Assembly (NCBI RefSeq): GCF_036711975.1
Contig: NC_091967.1
Span: 1,922,001 to 1,986,000 of the forward strand
Origin: Onthophagus taurus
Taxonomy: Eukaryota; Arthropoda; Insecta; Coleoptera; Scarabaeidae
Direction of reading: 5' to 3'
Length of the DNA: 64,000 nt
Within the stretch, counting starts at the first letter, position 1; each line of letters opens with the position of its first letter. Positions 20,812-32,599 of the stretch are shown piece after piece. Made by a program: the position numbers and the translations under genes. The notes below the pieces were generated by a model that had not been told where the DNA came from, did not search any database, and worked only from the letters and a program-made list of their open reading frames with translations.

Positions 20812-23800
20812 GTGATGTCAGAAGCCACAGGGAAGGATCAATGGTCGCTTTATTCCGCTTCGCAGAACTTGCCGGCCGTTTTAAACGACCCGAATAGGGG
20901 TAAACAATCCAACTTTTTTGTAAAAACATGGGGCGATTCGTTTGTGGAGAAAGTAGGCATAGAAAAGAGTCCTTTTTTGCCCGAAATAACTTACGCTCAT
21001 TTCGATACGTATTTAAAGAAGATTGGAAAAAGATTTCGAAGGCATAGGAAACTCTCCAACACAAAATTTGAAGGGAATCATGTGAAAACGAAAAGTAAGA
21101 CAGATTTTACAATCGATGCTCCAATCGATAGTGTTCCGGAGATTTTTCTGAGACCTACCTTACTGTTGAACGAACCAAAAGTGTTTAATGAAATATTTCC
21201 TAATATAATAAAAAGTGATCATGTTAACAACAGTAATAATAGTAAAGTAGTGCATTATCAGCAAAGTGGAAGATTATTACAAGAACAATTAAGTCATTAC
21301 TTAGATATTGTGGAAGTTCATATAGCAAAGCAGGTTTCACAAAAATCCGGAGCTTTTTTCCATGCGATGACATCACACGATACTATAATGGAAAAAATGG
21401 GGTCAGCTTGTATAGAAGTACGAACGTTACGTACAAAAATTCAACAAGTTGATAAAACTTTAGCTAAAGATTCTCTCAAATTATTATCATTATCAAAAAC
21501 TCGCTCGAATCAAACAAAATTATTAGCAAAATTAAAACTCATGTCCACGGTACTTCAAACCCAACCAACTTTACAACTTCTTTTAAGCTCTTCTGATTAT
21601 GTAGCAGCATTAGAACTTATTTCCACAACACAAGAAGTTCTTGCAAATAAACTTGCAGGTGTCACCAGTTTAAGGCATCTTCCATCTCAATTAAAAGAAA
21701 TGTCTAGATTAATCGATAAGATGTTAAGCACTGAATTTGAAAGATATGCAGCTGCTGATCTTCATAGACCGTTTGATCCAGCTGCTGGTGTTTTGGATCG
21801 AGAACGATTAATTAGTTTAGTTGCTGGATTATTGAGGCAGAATCATTTGCAGTTTTTGGAAACTTATAAACAGGAAGCTGTTACTGCAGCACAGACTTTA
21901 ATCAAACAACTTTTAATTGAACAATTAGCTGATGTTGAAGATGAAATGGAACATTGTTTAACTGGATCTGGTGAAACAGCTCCTAATTTAGAAGCGTCTC
22001 ATTGGTTACAAGTACTTTCATTAGCTAGTGATGCTTTAGGTAAGTTTAACAATTTTAATAATTCATTACAGGAGTCTACAAAAATAATTTATAAAATGTA
22101 TATTTGACGCCACTGTATTTTTCTTATGTAGTTTGGTTCCCTAAACCCAAAAATCTAATTTTCTATGGATATATTTTGGAGCTATGATTTTTTTTAGAGG
22201 TATGTTGACTATTTGCAGCATATCTCGAGTTAGATATGACCAATCTGGTCGTGCTATTCATCAAATTAAAGAGTTTTGTATAGCTAATAAATGTTATTAA
22301 TTGTTCTTTCCAATCGGTTTGGTAGTTTTAAAACAATGGTCCATAATATGTAAAAAACCGACTTTTTTAAACAAAATGTGAGCCAAAAATTCATTCAATA
22401 TCTGTGGAGAGTCGCAGAAAAATTCTTTTTTACCTTCTACATAAACTTTGCTCTTTTACCAAGACAATAGGTACGCAGTGTGAGAATGTATAGAGAAATT
22501 ACCCAAAATTATGATCTACAGTGTGTCCCTGGATAGGTGAAACGACTCTTATAAAATGTAAATTTTTTTCGATATTAATTGTCATCTTTTGGGGTTCAGC
22601 CCTGCTTAGTTAAAGACTAATTTTAAACATATTTTCAAGTTTTAAAAGTTTAAGTTACCTTTTTGTAATTCGCTACGGTAATGAAAGCTCTAACAATACT
22701 CAAACGGGTGCTGTAATGAGACTCCTTACAGCATCCGATGTTGTAATGAGATTTTAGTTACATTTTATGGAACCAGTTCAAGGTGACATTGGGTCATTAA
22801 TTTTTCTAGTTGTCAATGTGCAACGTTTATATATAAGAGGTTGTCTAGGTTCGTACGCAATCATACTGCGCATTACGTCACATGTGGAAAATAATACCGC
22901 CAAGCAATTCAAATTAAACAAAGGCATGGAGCACCACATGGCCATGAGGTTGCGTGCGCAATCCGTGATCGCTTACGTCACGAAACACTCCTGCTCTTAC
23001 CCCTCGCCCACAAACTAAAATCAAAGTATTGCAGCATAGGAACTTAGACAACCTTTAATATATAAACCTTGGTCAATGTGACAATTTTTGTCTATGGATG
23101 TTTAAACACGTTCTTAGCATCGAATACAAGGTCCACAATGATGAGGACATTGACTCTGAACAATTTCTCTTATTTTGGAAGGTGTACATCAAACATTTTT
23201 TTCAGGTGAATATATTTTGTGTTTTGACAGTTTCTAATTGTCAATTCAAAGTTTCTATTTTCAAGTGTTTCGGTGTTACCAACTGCTACATACCTATTTC
23301 CCTACATTGCCAAAATTTATGTTTTCACTATTAATTTACTCGTTTTTCAACTTGAATTCGTGTATTTCAAGTGTGTTTTACGAAACTTGTTTTTTAATAT
23401 ACTATTTCTGTGTACAGTATAGTAAAATGTTACTAAGAAATTTTATTCAGAATAAAAAGTTATGGCCATATGCAAATTTTCGGAATCATCGGCCTACTCT
23501 ATAAGATTAGATACTTTATTAAAATTTTTTGTTTTGAGATTCAGATTGTTTGGGAGAAATAAACAAACCGTTCTTAAAATTAATTGTGTTTTCATCATAA
23601 TTTTTCTTTAGAGTGAATACTTCCTGCTGTAAGAAATCTTTTGATTAAACGCCAACAAGTACTTCTTTTAATTCCAGTATTTGAAAATTTTCCACTAAAT
23701 AAAGCAATAGCCATATTTATCGGGTTTTCCCCGGTTTCATAACATTGAATCACGTAAACTTTTTCCTCTAATGTTAACATTGTATTTAAAAAACACTTTA

Positions 23801-26800
23801 AGTTTACTAATTTACAGTTTGGCAGATTAACAGGAAAGCAATTTTGTTTTTCCATGGCAGTCTTTGTTAGAAATAAAATTGTTTGATATGGATTTTTATC
23901 AAAGTAGGCCGATCATTCTGAAAATGTGCATATAATTCTTGGAAAACTATCAGTTTTAGAACACAGTTCTTTCGCAAAAATCAAGGAAGGTGTTTTCAAC
24001 GGTAAACAAATAAAAAAACTTTTAAAAGATGACAAATTTCAAACTTGACTTTGTCATCCGTTGAAGCTGCAGCCTGGAATTCGTTTCAGTTAATTGTTTC
24101 TGATTTTCTGGATAAAACCCGGAAACCCAAAAAAAATTAGCTTCAGAATTATGCAGAATGATATATACAGGATGTCTCACCTAAGTTGCCTCGGTCCATA
24201 GCTGAATTATGATTGAGTTTTTCAAAAAATGTTTCAGATAAAAGTTGAATCGAATCATATTGTACATATTTTAAAATTAGTTTCAGTAATGGCAGACTTC
24301 CGCTTCTACCGGAAATGGATATCAACCTTGTTATTTTAAATGGAACGCTGTATATTATTGCATTTTTGGATTCTTTGTGAAATTTCAATGGTACTTTGTT
24401 AAAGATACTTTAATTTCCTTTCAGTTTTACACAGGTATCATGGTTTTTCATTTTTCAGTTTTTCACGATAGATACGTATTGCGAGGTAGGCTTAGAACTG
24501 GTAAAATAGAAGGTGGTCAACGCTTTCCAATAATATTAAAAGTTGAAGTAAGCTTGGAATACAAACTAGATAAACTGTCATTAGTCGCAGCGGCTGGGCG
24601 GTGGCTCAGCGGTTAAACTCTCGGGTTGACACGCAGACGTTCCGGGTTCGAGCCCCGGTTTAAACATATTCACCAAGCCGCCCACCCGTCCTTCGGAGGG
24701 GACGTTAAGCCGTCGGTCCCGGCAACCAGTCGTACACCTCTGGTTGTCGTTATCACCCATGTGTGTAAGGGGTTTGAACACATGGCTGAATGCGCGTTAG
24801 CGTTCTTGAAGCCACACCTCGTGAGAGCGTACCCGGGCCAAGGGTTGATGAGCAGCTTTGCTCCACCTTGGTACGGAGGGGCCAGCGAGTGAGTGGCATC
24901 ATTGAGCGGCACCTGACAGGGGCGAACCCGCACTGGGCCTGTGCCATAGCACGCCCGGTGAGGGGCGTCGGTCAGGAAGCGGAATCAGCCAGAAATCGAG
25001 TTAAGCTCGCGTTTCATCATCTCAGACCTCTTAGAGGAGGATGTACAAGGGGCCCGTTGGGGCCTAGGTGCCGCGTATAGTATATGCACTCCCCGTAACA
25101 TACATACATACATACAAACTGTCATTAGTGTTCCACGCATTAGAACTGATTTTCAAAGTATTATTTGTTAACATAATAATTAAAAATGTCACTTACGCGG
25201 AAAAAATTAGTATTAGTATATGGTTTTCGTCCTCGGCGAACGTAACAAGAATGGTTTGTTAGCGTCAAAAGTTTACGCACAACAATATCCAGATAGGAGG
25301 CATCCAAATAGGAGGGCATTTCTGTCCTTACTGGAAAGATTTACAAATAGTGGATCCGTAAATCGTACTAAGCGCAACCATAATAACGCCGTACTTACGG
25401 ATAAAAACCAGTTGCACGTATTGTTAGGTGTGCAAGAAAACGCAGAATATAGTGTGCGTGAAATAAGTAGGAGGAAAAACATCAGTAAGTGTTCGGTACA
25501 CAGGATTTTAAGAAAACATAATTATCATCCATATCGAATCCAGTTGCACCAGGAAATTACTGAAGGCGATTTCGAAAGCAGGCTGTTATTCTGTCAGTGG
25601 GCTATTGAAAACTAATCTTGGTGCGAATTTTTTCAAACAATTCCATTCCTTGCAACGCATAGCCAGTACAGATGGTCAATGAACGTGTGGGCAGGTGTCA
25701 TTGGAATGCATATCATAGGCCCTTTCTTTCATAATCAACGTTTGGCGGGTAGGATTTATTTAGAATTTTTAGAAAATAATTTGGGCGTTCTGTTGGAAAA
25801 TATTCCACTAGTTATTCGTTAGTGGATGTGGTTCCAACACGATGGTGCTCCACCGCACAATATCGCCCAGTACGTCGGTATTTGGATGTGTCCTTTCCGG
25901 GCCGCTGGATAGGACGAGGAGGACCTGTCAGATGGCATACAAGATCGCCAGATCTTACCACTTGCGATTTCTTTTTATGGGGTTTCATTAAAAGCAAAGT
26001 TTATGAGACATCACCAACTACTCCTGACGATATGCGTCAACGCATTGTAAGAGCTTTTCAAGAAATCACACCAGAAGTGCTCAAAAATGTTCAACATGAT
26101 TTCTATTATGTACTGAACAAAACGGACAACATTTTGAGCATTTAATTCAATAGTGTTTTTTATTTGTGTTTTATTTCCAGTGGTCTTGATGTGTTTTGTT
26201 GGCCACTTTTTAAGCATGCCAGTAATATTTCTGCCAGTCCCAAGCCTGGTAAAATGCGAGGGGAAGGTGGTTGACGCTGCGAAATAAGTATCTCTAAAAC
26301 CTTTGAAGATAGACACCATGATACCTGTATAAAACTGAAAGAAAATTAAATTTTACAAACTACATAACAAAAATACAGCTACTTATGAGGATCTTTCTTG
26401 CATCCCTTTTTGATACCTGACATCCTTATGCCTCTATTTTAATCATAGCTGTTAATATTTTATGATATCATAATCACTAATTTTATTGTTTTTACAGGAA
26501 AATTAGTACAAAGAGTAAAAGATGTACACGATGTAATCAAAGAAACGGCAGAAATAACAGCGGTTTTATCATCAACGACACTTGAAAACTCAGAGGGTGA
26601 AAAATTTCTTTCCATCGAAGAACACAATTCCGTTGAAATAAAACTTCGGGATCTCCTAGTCTCTATATGTGATTATTGTCACGAAAGGTTGGCGTCTTTA
26701 GTAAGTACACAGTCGGATAAACAGAACGTAACGGCAGTTCAAATAATGGAACTTTCGGATATAGTCGATAATTTTACGGAGGTATGCGAAAGCGTTTGCG

Positions 26801-27832
26801 GGCGGCAAAGCGCCGCTTTAAAAGCAGCCTTTAAAATACAAGCTGGAAATTACGTTCATAAATTTCACAGTTTGCGTAAAAATAAATTAACGCTATTGTT
26901 GGATGCGGAAAGATGGAAGGTTGCCGATGTTCCGGTTGAGTTTCAAGTTTTGGTGGATAAATTGGCGTCGGGGGATACTTTAAAATCCGTGCCCAGTTCG
27001 CCTGTGGAAGATAATAACAAAAAAATTACTTCGCAAGCGGTTTTAACATCTCTTCGTATTGGTAATCAAAATTACGTTACGGTCGGGACGGTTTTGATGT
27101 TAATAAAACTTGTCAGTGAGTATTGTGTTTGCGCGTACGATATCCCGATTTTATCGGGAGTCATCGGCAGAAATTTAGCGGAACTATTGAGGACTTTTAA
27201 TTCGCGTTCATGCCAATTGGTTTTGGGAGCAGGGGCATTAAAAACGGCCGGTTTAAAAACGATTACCAGCACAAATTTAGCTTTGACGTCGAGAGCGTTG
27301 CAATTAGTTTTATGGTTGATTCCTCATATTAGAAATCATTTCACAGCGTTGTCTAGTGATGCAATTAACAGTTTGGATTCCGTGGAAAATGATATTACTA
27401 ATCATATCCAGCAATTGGAGAATAAAATTTTATCAATTCTAAATATTTTATTGGGGGATCAATTAAATGATTGGGATGCTAAACCACCCGTGCCTTCCAA
27501 GGCTTTTAGAAACGTCTCAAGGCACCTTACCAAATTATACGAAGCTGTTGGACCTGTTTTGCCTGAAGAACAGGTAAGTTTTAATGATATCGAAATATTT
27601 TTTTTTATATTTTTTTTTCTAGGTGACTGATTTATATGAGGTTGTACACAATAATTTTAAATCGAGGTTACGCGAACAGCTTATTAAAATGAACATTCGG
27701 AACAATGGGGGTCCACAGCATGGGCTTGTTACAACAGAACTGACGTTTTATCTTGAAACAATGAGAACCCTTAAAGTGCTATCTGACAACTTAACTACTA
27801 CACTGGCTATGGAGGATATTTGGAGTAGATAA
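20812..27832 (+). CDS. Vps54: Vps54, GARP complex subunit, three coding exons
   Basis: Exons 20812-22039, 26498-27573 and 27623-27832 join in phase 1 and phase 0 to 837 codons. The start gives QWSLYSASQNLPAVLNDPN and FFVKTWGDSFVEKVGI, matching the N-terminal block of Vps54. LLQEQLSHYLDIVEVHIAKQ with FFHAMTSHDT, then LKLMSTVLQTQPTLQLLLSS, form the Vps54 N-terminal coiled-coil region. Exon 2 holds DAERWKVADVPVEFQVLVD and NSRSCQLVLGAGALKTAGLK, the conserved C-terminal Vps54 domain, and exon 3 ends NGGPQHGLVTTELTFYLE and MEDIWSR. Vps54 works with Vps51, Vps52 and Vps53 to tether endosome-derived vesicles at the trans-Golgi network. Known homologues are longer (about 940-980 residues), so either a short upstream exon is missing or the linker is reduced. 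Intron 1 (4.5 kb) is loaded with transposons. Confidence 0.95.
22100..22825. other. Vps54 intron 1, left part
   Basis: Non-coding. A motif TACAGTGTGTCCCTGGATAG at 22519 looks like a mariner-type terminus pointing right, but I could not find its partner end. Confidence 0.4.
22826..23067. mobile_element. Small MITE in Vps54 intron 1
   Basis: Both ends read TTTATATAT, then AGGTTGTCTA and GTTC in inverted orientation (left 22826-22855, right 23035-23067). The interior is about 180 bp, richer in GC, with no coding capacity. The family is unknown to me. Confidence 0.5.
23595..23800 (-). pseudogene. N-terminal fragment of a DUF4817-like transposase
   Basis: The minus-strand frame contains MLTLEEKVYVIQCYETGENP, ALFSGKFSNTGIKRSTCW and LIKRFLTAGSIH. 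The pattern of an acidic helix, an F(P/S)N step and a G(S)-V/I end resembles the helix-turn-helix head of IS630/mariner-like transposases. No catalytic part is next to it. Confidence 0.45.
24166..24360. repeat. Possible mariner-type terminus or MITE fragment
   Basis: TATACAGGATGTCTCACC at 24170 has the form of a mariner-like terminus and CGCTGTATA occurs near 24347. The two ends do not match well beyond the first bases, so this may be a single end or a decayed MITE. Confidence 0.3.
24586..25115 (+). mobile_element. tRNA-derived SINE with 14-bp target duplication
   Basis: Identical AAACTGTCATTAGT copies stand at 24572-24585 and 25116-25129. The head has RNA polymerase III promoter boxes: box A in TGGCTCAGCGG (24602-24612) and box B GGTTCGAGCCC (24645-24655), spaced as in a tRNA. 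A GC-rich body of unknown origin follows and the tail is a short (ACAT)n tract. The perfect duplication points to a recent, LINE-assisted insertion. It is not a functional tRNA gene: no acceptor stem or CCA-ready 3' end is formed. Confidence 0.92.
25186..26145 (+). pseudogene. Broken DUF4817-type transposase in Vps54 intron 1
   Basis: The ATG at 25186 gives MSLTRKKLVLVYGF, then the frame shifts to KVYAQQYPDRRHPNRRAF and LERFTNSGSVNRTKRNH (helix-turn-helix). SVHRILRKHNYHPYRIQLHQ follows, and the frame ends at a stop after FCQWAIEN where the first catalytic Asp segment is deleted. Further on, WSMNVWAGVIGMHIIGPFF, WFQHDGAPPHNIAQYVG (second Asp) and RSPDLTTCDFFLWGF (third Asp) lie in different frames, and the end matches the family (NKTDNILSI). 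At least three frame breaks make it dead. Confidence 0.8.
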
Positions 27833-28335
27833 TACATACAATAAGGATAAATGCTAGTTGAATTTTGTGAATACTTTTAGTCTGTAAGGAGATTTTATTC
27901 CAAACCCTTGTTTGCCAATTTTTTATAATTGTATAAATGAAACGTAAAAGTATTATATAAATATTACAAAAGTATAATAAGAATATTAATATATACATTA
28001 TAGGTGTGCTTTTTTTTGTAATTTTTAACAAACCAAGTTATGGTCTTAGCTCTTAATTCGTTCTCTTCAGTTGATTATAAACTTTTAACCCATTTGCATC
28101 ATCCAGAAGAAATAACAAAGTAATCCATATCACCAAACTTTTCTTTTTTTTATTGGGGTGGGTTTTGACCTGCTCAATTATTTTTCGACATCTCTCTCTT
28201 AAACGTCTTATTCCCATTGTTTTCAAATTAAATGAGATGTTTGCCTCTTTGTTCCATTAGTTCAGTTTCTTCAGGCATTTAATGTTCCTATGGGAAAATG
28301 AGGAATCATTGGATGTTTAGGAGTTTATGTAATGA
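27833..28335. other. Vps54 3' UTR and spacer
   Basis: AT-rich sequence that probably contains the end of the Vps54 transcript. No gene or repeat recognised before the piggyBac element begins at TTAA. Confidence 0.4.
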
Positions 28336-28840
28336 TTAACCCTCAACTACTATACTGGGGTGTTTCGATACCCCAGACACCAGTTTTTGCTTCATATCTT
28401 TTAAACCAATTTTTTTACAATTATTTGGTTTTAGGTATTCTTCTACAACTTTGATATGTTTAATATAGCACTATCAGACATTTTTTATTTTTAACCATTT
28501 TTGGGAAAAGCAACGCTTGGGGTGGTCTGATACCCCACTATAGCAGTTGCGTTAGACTTTTTTTAAAAGGAGAATAATATCATTTAGAATTACATCTATA
28601 TGAGTTAGTCACACTCTTTACTTATTAACGACGAAACGTAGATTATTTTTATTTACATTATTTGTAATTTTTTACAATTAACTCGTATATTTCTTTCCAA
28701 CTTGAACATTTCTTTCGACTGTTTATAATTAGCGCGGTCGTACTTCGTCGCCGAGACCATAAGACCGGTACAATATTGCGATACGTGATATTTGACAACA
28801 CAATTCGTACATATGTGATTCCCCGGTGTTTTGTATTCTA

Positions 28841-28870
28841 TATAAAGCGACCAAGAGGTTCCATTTCACT
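28841..28870 (+). promoter_or_regulatory. Likely core promoter of the piggyBac transposase
   Basis: TATAAA at 28841-28846 followed about 25 bp later by TTTCACTT, a plausible arthropod initiator, about 90 bp upstream of the transposase ATG. Seen by eye only. Confidence 0.45.
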
Positions 28871-28956
28871 TATTCGCCAATCTTTGTCATCGCAGTTTCG
28901 TTGTGAGTTGTGTCCTTTGAAAAGTTCGTGAGTTGAAATCTTAGTGTACAAAATAA

Positions 28957-30649
28957 TGAATCGGTTTTGATAGGAATGTTGAAGATGAACTTGAAAATGA
29001 ACAAGACAGCGACCTTAGTGATGCATCAAGCGAACATAGCAGTCATAATACCGACACGGATGAAGCAGAAGATGAAGTAAACGAGAAGAGTAGAGCAGTT
29101 TACGATTTCCCAGGGAAAGCAATTTTTTTTTATGGCAAAAATAGATGCAAGTGGTCAAAAGTTCCACCGGTTTCTTCCAGAACTCGACAGGAGAACATAA
29201 TATATCTTCCAGGCCTAAAAAATAACGCACCTGTGAAACCCCCCAAAAGCCCTTTAGAATGTTGGTCACTTTTGATAACAGATGAAATCATATCTGAAAT
29301 TTTGGAACACACCAACTCTAAAATTACAGATTTAAGTGTAAGCTACGGTCCCACAGCTACATTTGTGGGACATATAGACGAGATAGAATTGAAAGCATTT
29401 CTGGGTTTGATGCTCCTAGCAGGAGTATGCAAATCCAACCATGAAGACGTGAACTTTAGGGAGAGATATATTTCGTGGGACTATGCCCAAGGAGAGATTT
29501 CTATTTCTGTTAATCGCTTTGTGGTTTGATGACTGGACTTCCCGACAGGAAAGAATTGAAAGTGGGGACAAACTAGCTGCAATTTCCAAAATATATGATA
29601 TATTTAACGCCCAATGTAAAAAAAATTACTCATGTAGTGAGTATGCGGTGGTAGATGAAATGTTAGTTGGTTTCAGAGGAAAATGCTCCTTCCGACAGTT
29701 CATTAAAAGTAAACCACGAAAATATGGATTGAAAATAATGTGCTTATGTGATGCAAAAACGCATTATTTGCTAAATTCTATATATATTGCGGAAAAACCA
29801 AAGAAATTGTCAGTCCCCACTCAAAGTACTCTAAAGTTAGTAGAACCTATTAGGAACTCCAACCGAAATGTCACGGGAGACAACTGGTTTAGTTCCATTG
29901 AATTAATGAAGGAACTGAGAGATATTGGTCTAACGTATGTCGGTACCTTACGAAAGAACAAGCGGGAGGTTCCTCCGCAATTCCTCCCAAGCAGACATCG
30001 TGAACAGGTATCATCTATTTTTGGATTTACACGTAATGAAACAATAGTATCATATGTACCTAAGAAGAATAGATCGGTTATACTGGTTTCAACTATGCAC
30101 CATGCGTCAAATGTAGAAGAAAACGGGAAGCCTGGAATCATTAATTTTTATAATTCTACAAAGGGTGGAGTGGACGCTCTAGATCAACACTGCGCGACTT
30201 ATTCTTGTCAAAGAAGAACTAAAAGGTGGCCTATAACTGTATTTGGTGCTATTATTGACATTGCAAGATCGAACAGTTTTATACTTTACCTATCGGCTTC
30301 CCAAGCAAATATCAAAACATCACGACGTAAATTCACAATTGATCTTGCCAAATCGTTGATTCATGATTATGTAAAACGTAGACTTGAAGCAAAAGGACTG
30401 ACAAGGGATCTGAGGTGTATAATTAAAAATATACTGGACGATGGTGTACCTAACAAAAGCCAACTCGAACTTCCAAATCAACCCGGACCTGTAAACCGTG
30501 TATGTTCCAGTTCTTATGGCCGTTGCTATATGTGTTCTAGGAAACAAGACCGCAAAATCAAAACAACCTGTCAAATATGCAAGAAGAATGTTTGTAAAAA
30601 CCATTCTAATAGTTTTGTGCACTGTAATAATTGTAACGAGAAGAGGTAG
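28957..30649 (+). pseudogene. piggyBac transposase with two N-terminal stops and one frameshift
   Basis: The ATG at 28957 is followed after four codons by in-frame TGA and TAG, then the same frame stays open: DELENEQDSDLSDASSEHSS (acidic head), PPVSSRTRQENIIYLPGLKN, SPLECWSLLITDEIISEI, IDEIELKAFLGLMLLAGV. Near 29486 the frame shifts to MPKERFLFLLIALWFDD. The catalytic triad is visible in VVDEMLVGFRGKC, NVTGDNWFSSIELM and GGVDALDQHCATYSC. A cysteine-rich C-terminal finger follows (CYMCSRKQ, CQICKKNVCKNHS, HCNNC), as in active piggyBac proteins. Only three point lesions separate it from an intact frame, so the copy is young, but it cannot make full-length protein as read here. Confidence 0.9.
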
Positions 30650-31104
30650 TAATATTCTACTACTAATATTCGATTTTTCGTTGCTTTTTTCCCAGTTCAA
30701 ACATTTTTGCTACAAAAACTAGGGTACATGTTCCTAAACTCATATGCAATACATCATAAAACAATATTTTTAGTTTATTATGCAGTATTTTTATATTAAA
30801 GAAGGTAACGATTTATTTTGTTTGTATTTATATGGAGTTATTAAAGTTTATTTATTTCGATCCCTTGTAATGACAATAAATTTTATGTTGCTTATAATGT
30901 TTCTATATACATCCAACGTGAACACCTATGTCATAAAACATAAAAATTGTAAAGCACATTTTTTTATTTTTAAATATATATTGGGGTGTTTAAACACCCC
31001 ACTATAGTATTTACGTGTATTAAAACAACGATAGTACCTACGGGTTAAGTTTTCTACATAATAATATACAACCGATTTTATTTAAAAAAATAAATACAGA
31101 AAGT

Positions 31105-32050
31105 TTAACCAATCAAATGATCAGGAATATCTTCCCCTTTAGCAGCTCTAACAAACAAAGTCTTATCAGTCTTTTGAAACTGACAAATCTTCCATAAATT
31201 TTCGGCAGTTTCCATTCGGTGCGAATCTTGGTAGGTATGACACGTAACAACACATTCGGGCCCAAAAAATGTCGGTACCCAGTGATTATATTCCACCGCT
31301 AAATTCCTTCCGGTTGCTGTATGCTTAATAATTACTTCTGAATTGGGCGCAAACGCCGATCCTTCAGATTCGTACCGAACGTCGGGCATCCAAGGATACA
31401 CTTTAAACCTACAATAAAAATCCGGACTTTGCGATAAACGCAACACCAATCTAGTACCAAAATTATCGTAACTAGACGATTCGCACCGGATGTAAAGCGG
31501 TGTGCAAACTCCGGATTCGTAAATCTGTATGTAAACGTCTTCTCCGTAATAAACGGCCTCGTCTTCGTGTCTTTCCCTAGCGCAACCGCGAAATATAAAG
31601 CTGTTCCTCACGGACGGTTGAGAATCCGGAGACGCCGTTAGTCCGCAGCCGTGTGAAAAGTGGGTGCCGTGATCCAAATCGTTCTCACTAATTAAACCGG
31701 CTAAGTACAACCCGTATTTACCACACGGGGTTAAGGTGCTTGGCATAGCCGAAGCGACTATCTGATAAACTCTAGTGTATTCGATGAATGGACGATCGCT
31801 GGCTAAGAAAATCGGTCTCAACAGGTTTTTCAACATCGCCCTGGTTTTTTCGACAAGAAGTTCGCAACGCATCCGTTTCATATTTGTCAACTTGGTTTTT
31901 TCTTCTTTTAGAAACAAATCTTCATTCCAATTATCCACTTTTACTGGAAGTGAATAAATTATTCGATTTTTATATAGTAATTCATGTTCTAGAAGATCTC
32001 TTTCCATGCCATAATCAAATTTATAGGTGTCTTGTATTCGAGGAGGAGCG
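31105..32050 (-). CDS. CFAP161: CFAP161-like cilia and flagella associated protein, last exon
   Basis: The open frame ends at 31105 and extends back past the first ATG (32005-32007) to a splice acceptor whose AG is the complement of 32051-32052, giving APPRIQDTYKFDYGMERDLL before VKVDNWNEDLFLKEE. The NWNED block, then LLRPIFL, HGCGLTASPDSQPSVRNSF, YYGEDVYIQIYE, DVRYESEGSAFAPNSEVII and VVTCHTYQDSHRMETAENLW, follow the order in vertebrate CFAP161. CFAP161 is a microtubule inner protein of motile axonemes; in insects expression would be expected in sperm or chordotonal cilia (inference). The upstream exon with the true start was not found. An AATAAA on the minus strand near 31095 could serve as polyadenylation signal. 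Confidence 0.8.
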
Positions 32051-32599
32051 CTAAAAATATTAAAAGCTTATATTGAATCATTTTATATCCAATTTTTAAT
32101 CAAAATCTTTACGGTTTTGGTGGAGGAGAACATTGACAAGGGGTTAATTTTATGTTACCACAATTGCAAAGCATTTTTGTAAGTGGTTTAAACTTTCCAC
32201 GTTTTTTCAAAGAATATTAAAATGTTTGTTAGTATGTCATTACATGACAATTTTTTATGACTTTCATAATTCAAAACTATAGTTACTGTGAAAATTGAGT
32301 GATCAGACAATTGGACACTTAGCGATCAATGATTTTGCGCAATTAGACTAAGGGCCGGTTTATCAATGTCGAGTTAAATCTGTCAGATACGCAACTCATG
32401 GATAAACTTGTCTAACAGATAACCTCAGCGACGCGTTTATCCGGCAACTTTCTACCAGACAGGCAGCAAACAACAAGATAGAAAACAGTTGGTACCCCTG
32501 AGTGTTAACATTAGAAACGGAAATAAAACATGATTGGTCAAATTTGAATAAATTTGTGAGTTGTCATTCCTCCAATAAATACCCATGTAATTCTTACAT

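Larger units (their letters stand above)
24432..26327 (+). mobile_element. Mariner-like element in Vps54 intron 1, carrying a SINE
   Basis: Inverted ends CAGGTATCATGG at 24432 and its complement ending at 26327, with the repeat extending about 60 bp more weakly. The interior encodes a broken DUF4817-type transposase on the plus strand. A SINE (24586-25115) split the left part later. The flanks outside the TIRs are themselves inverted copies (CTTTCAGTTTTA and TATAAAACTGAAAG), so the element sits at the centre of a palindrome. Confidence 0.75.
28340..31044 (+). mobile_element. piggyBac-family transposon, TTAA-flanked
   Basis: TTAA at 28336-28339 and 31045-31048 flanks ends CCCTCAACTACTAT and, reversed, CCCGTAGGTACTAT. 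Length is 2705 bp. The interior has a TATA box, one transposase frame with few breaks, and subterminal palindromes built on GGGGTGTTT...ACCCC at both ends. TTAA target choice and the transposase type agree. Confidence 0.93.

Noticed and set aside
20651..21064. Minus-strand 137-codon frame
   Set aside because: It lies antisense over the first Vps54 exon and has no similarity of its own.
24586..24660. A tRNA gene
   Set aside because: Boxes A and B are present but no acceptor stem closes; the segment is the head of a SINE with target duplication.
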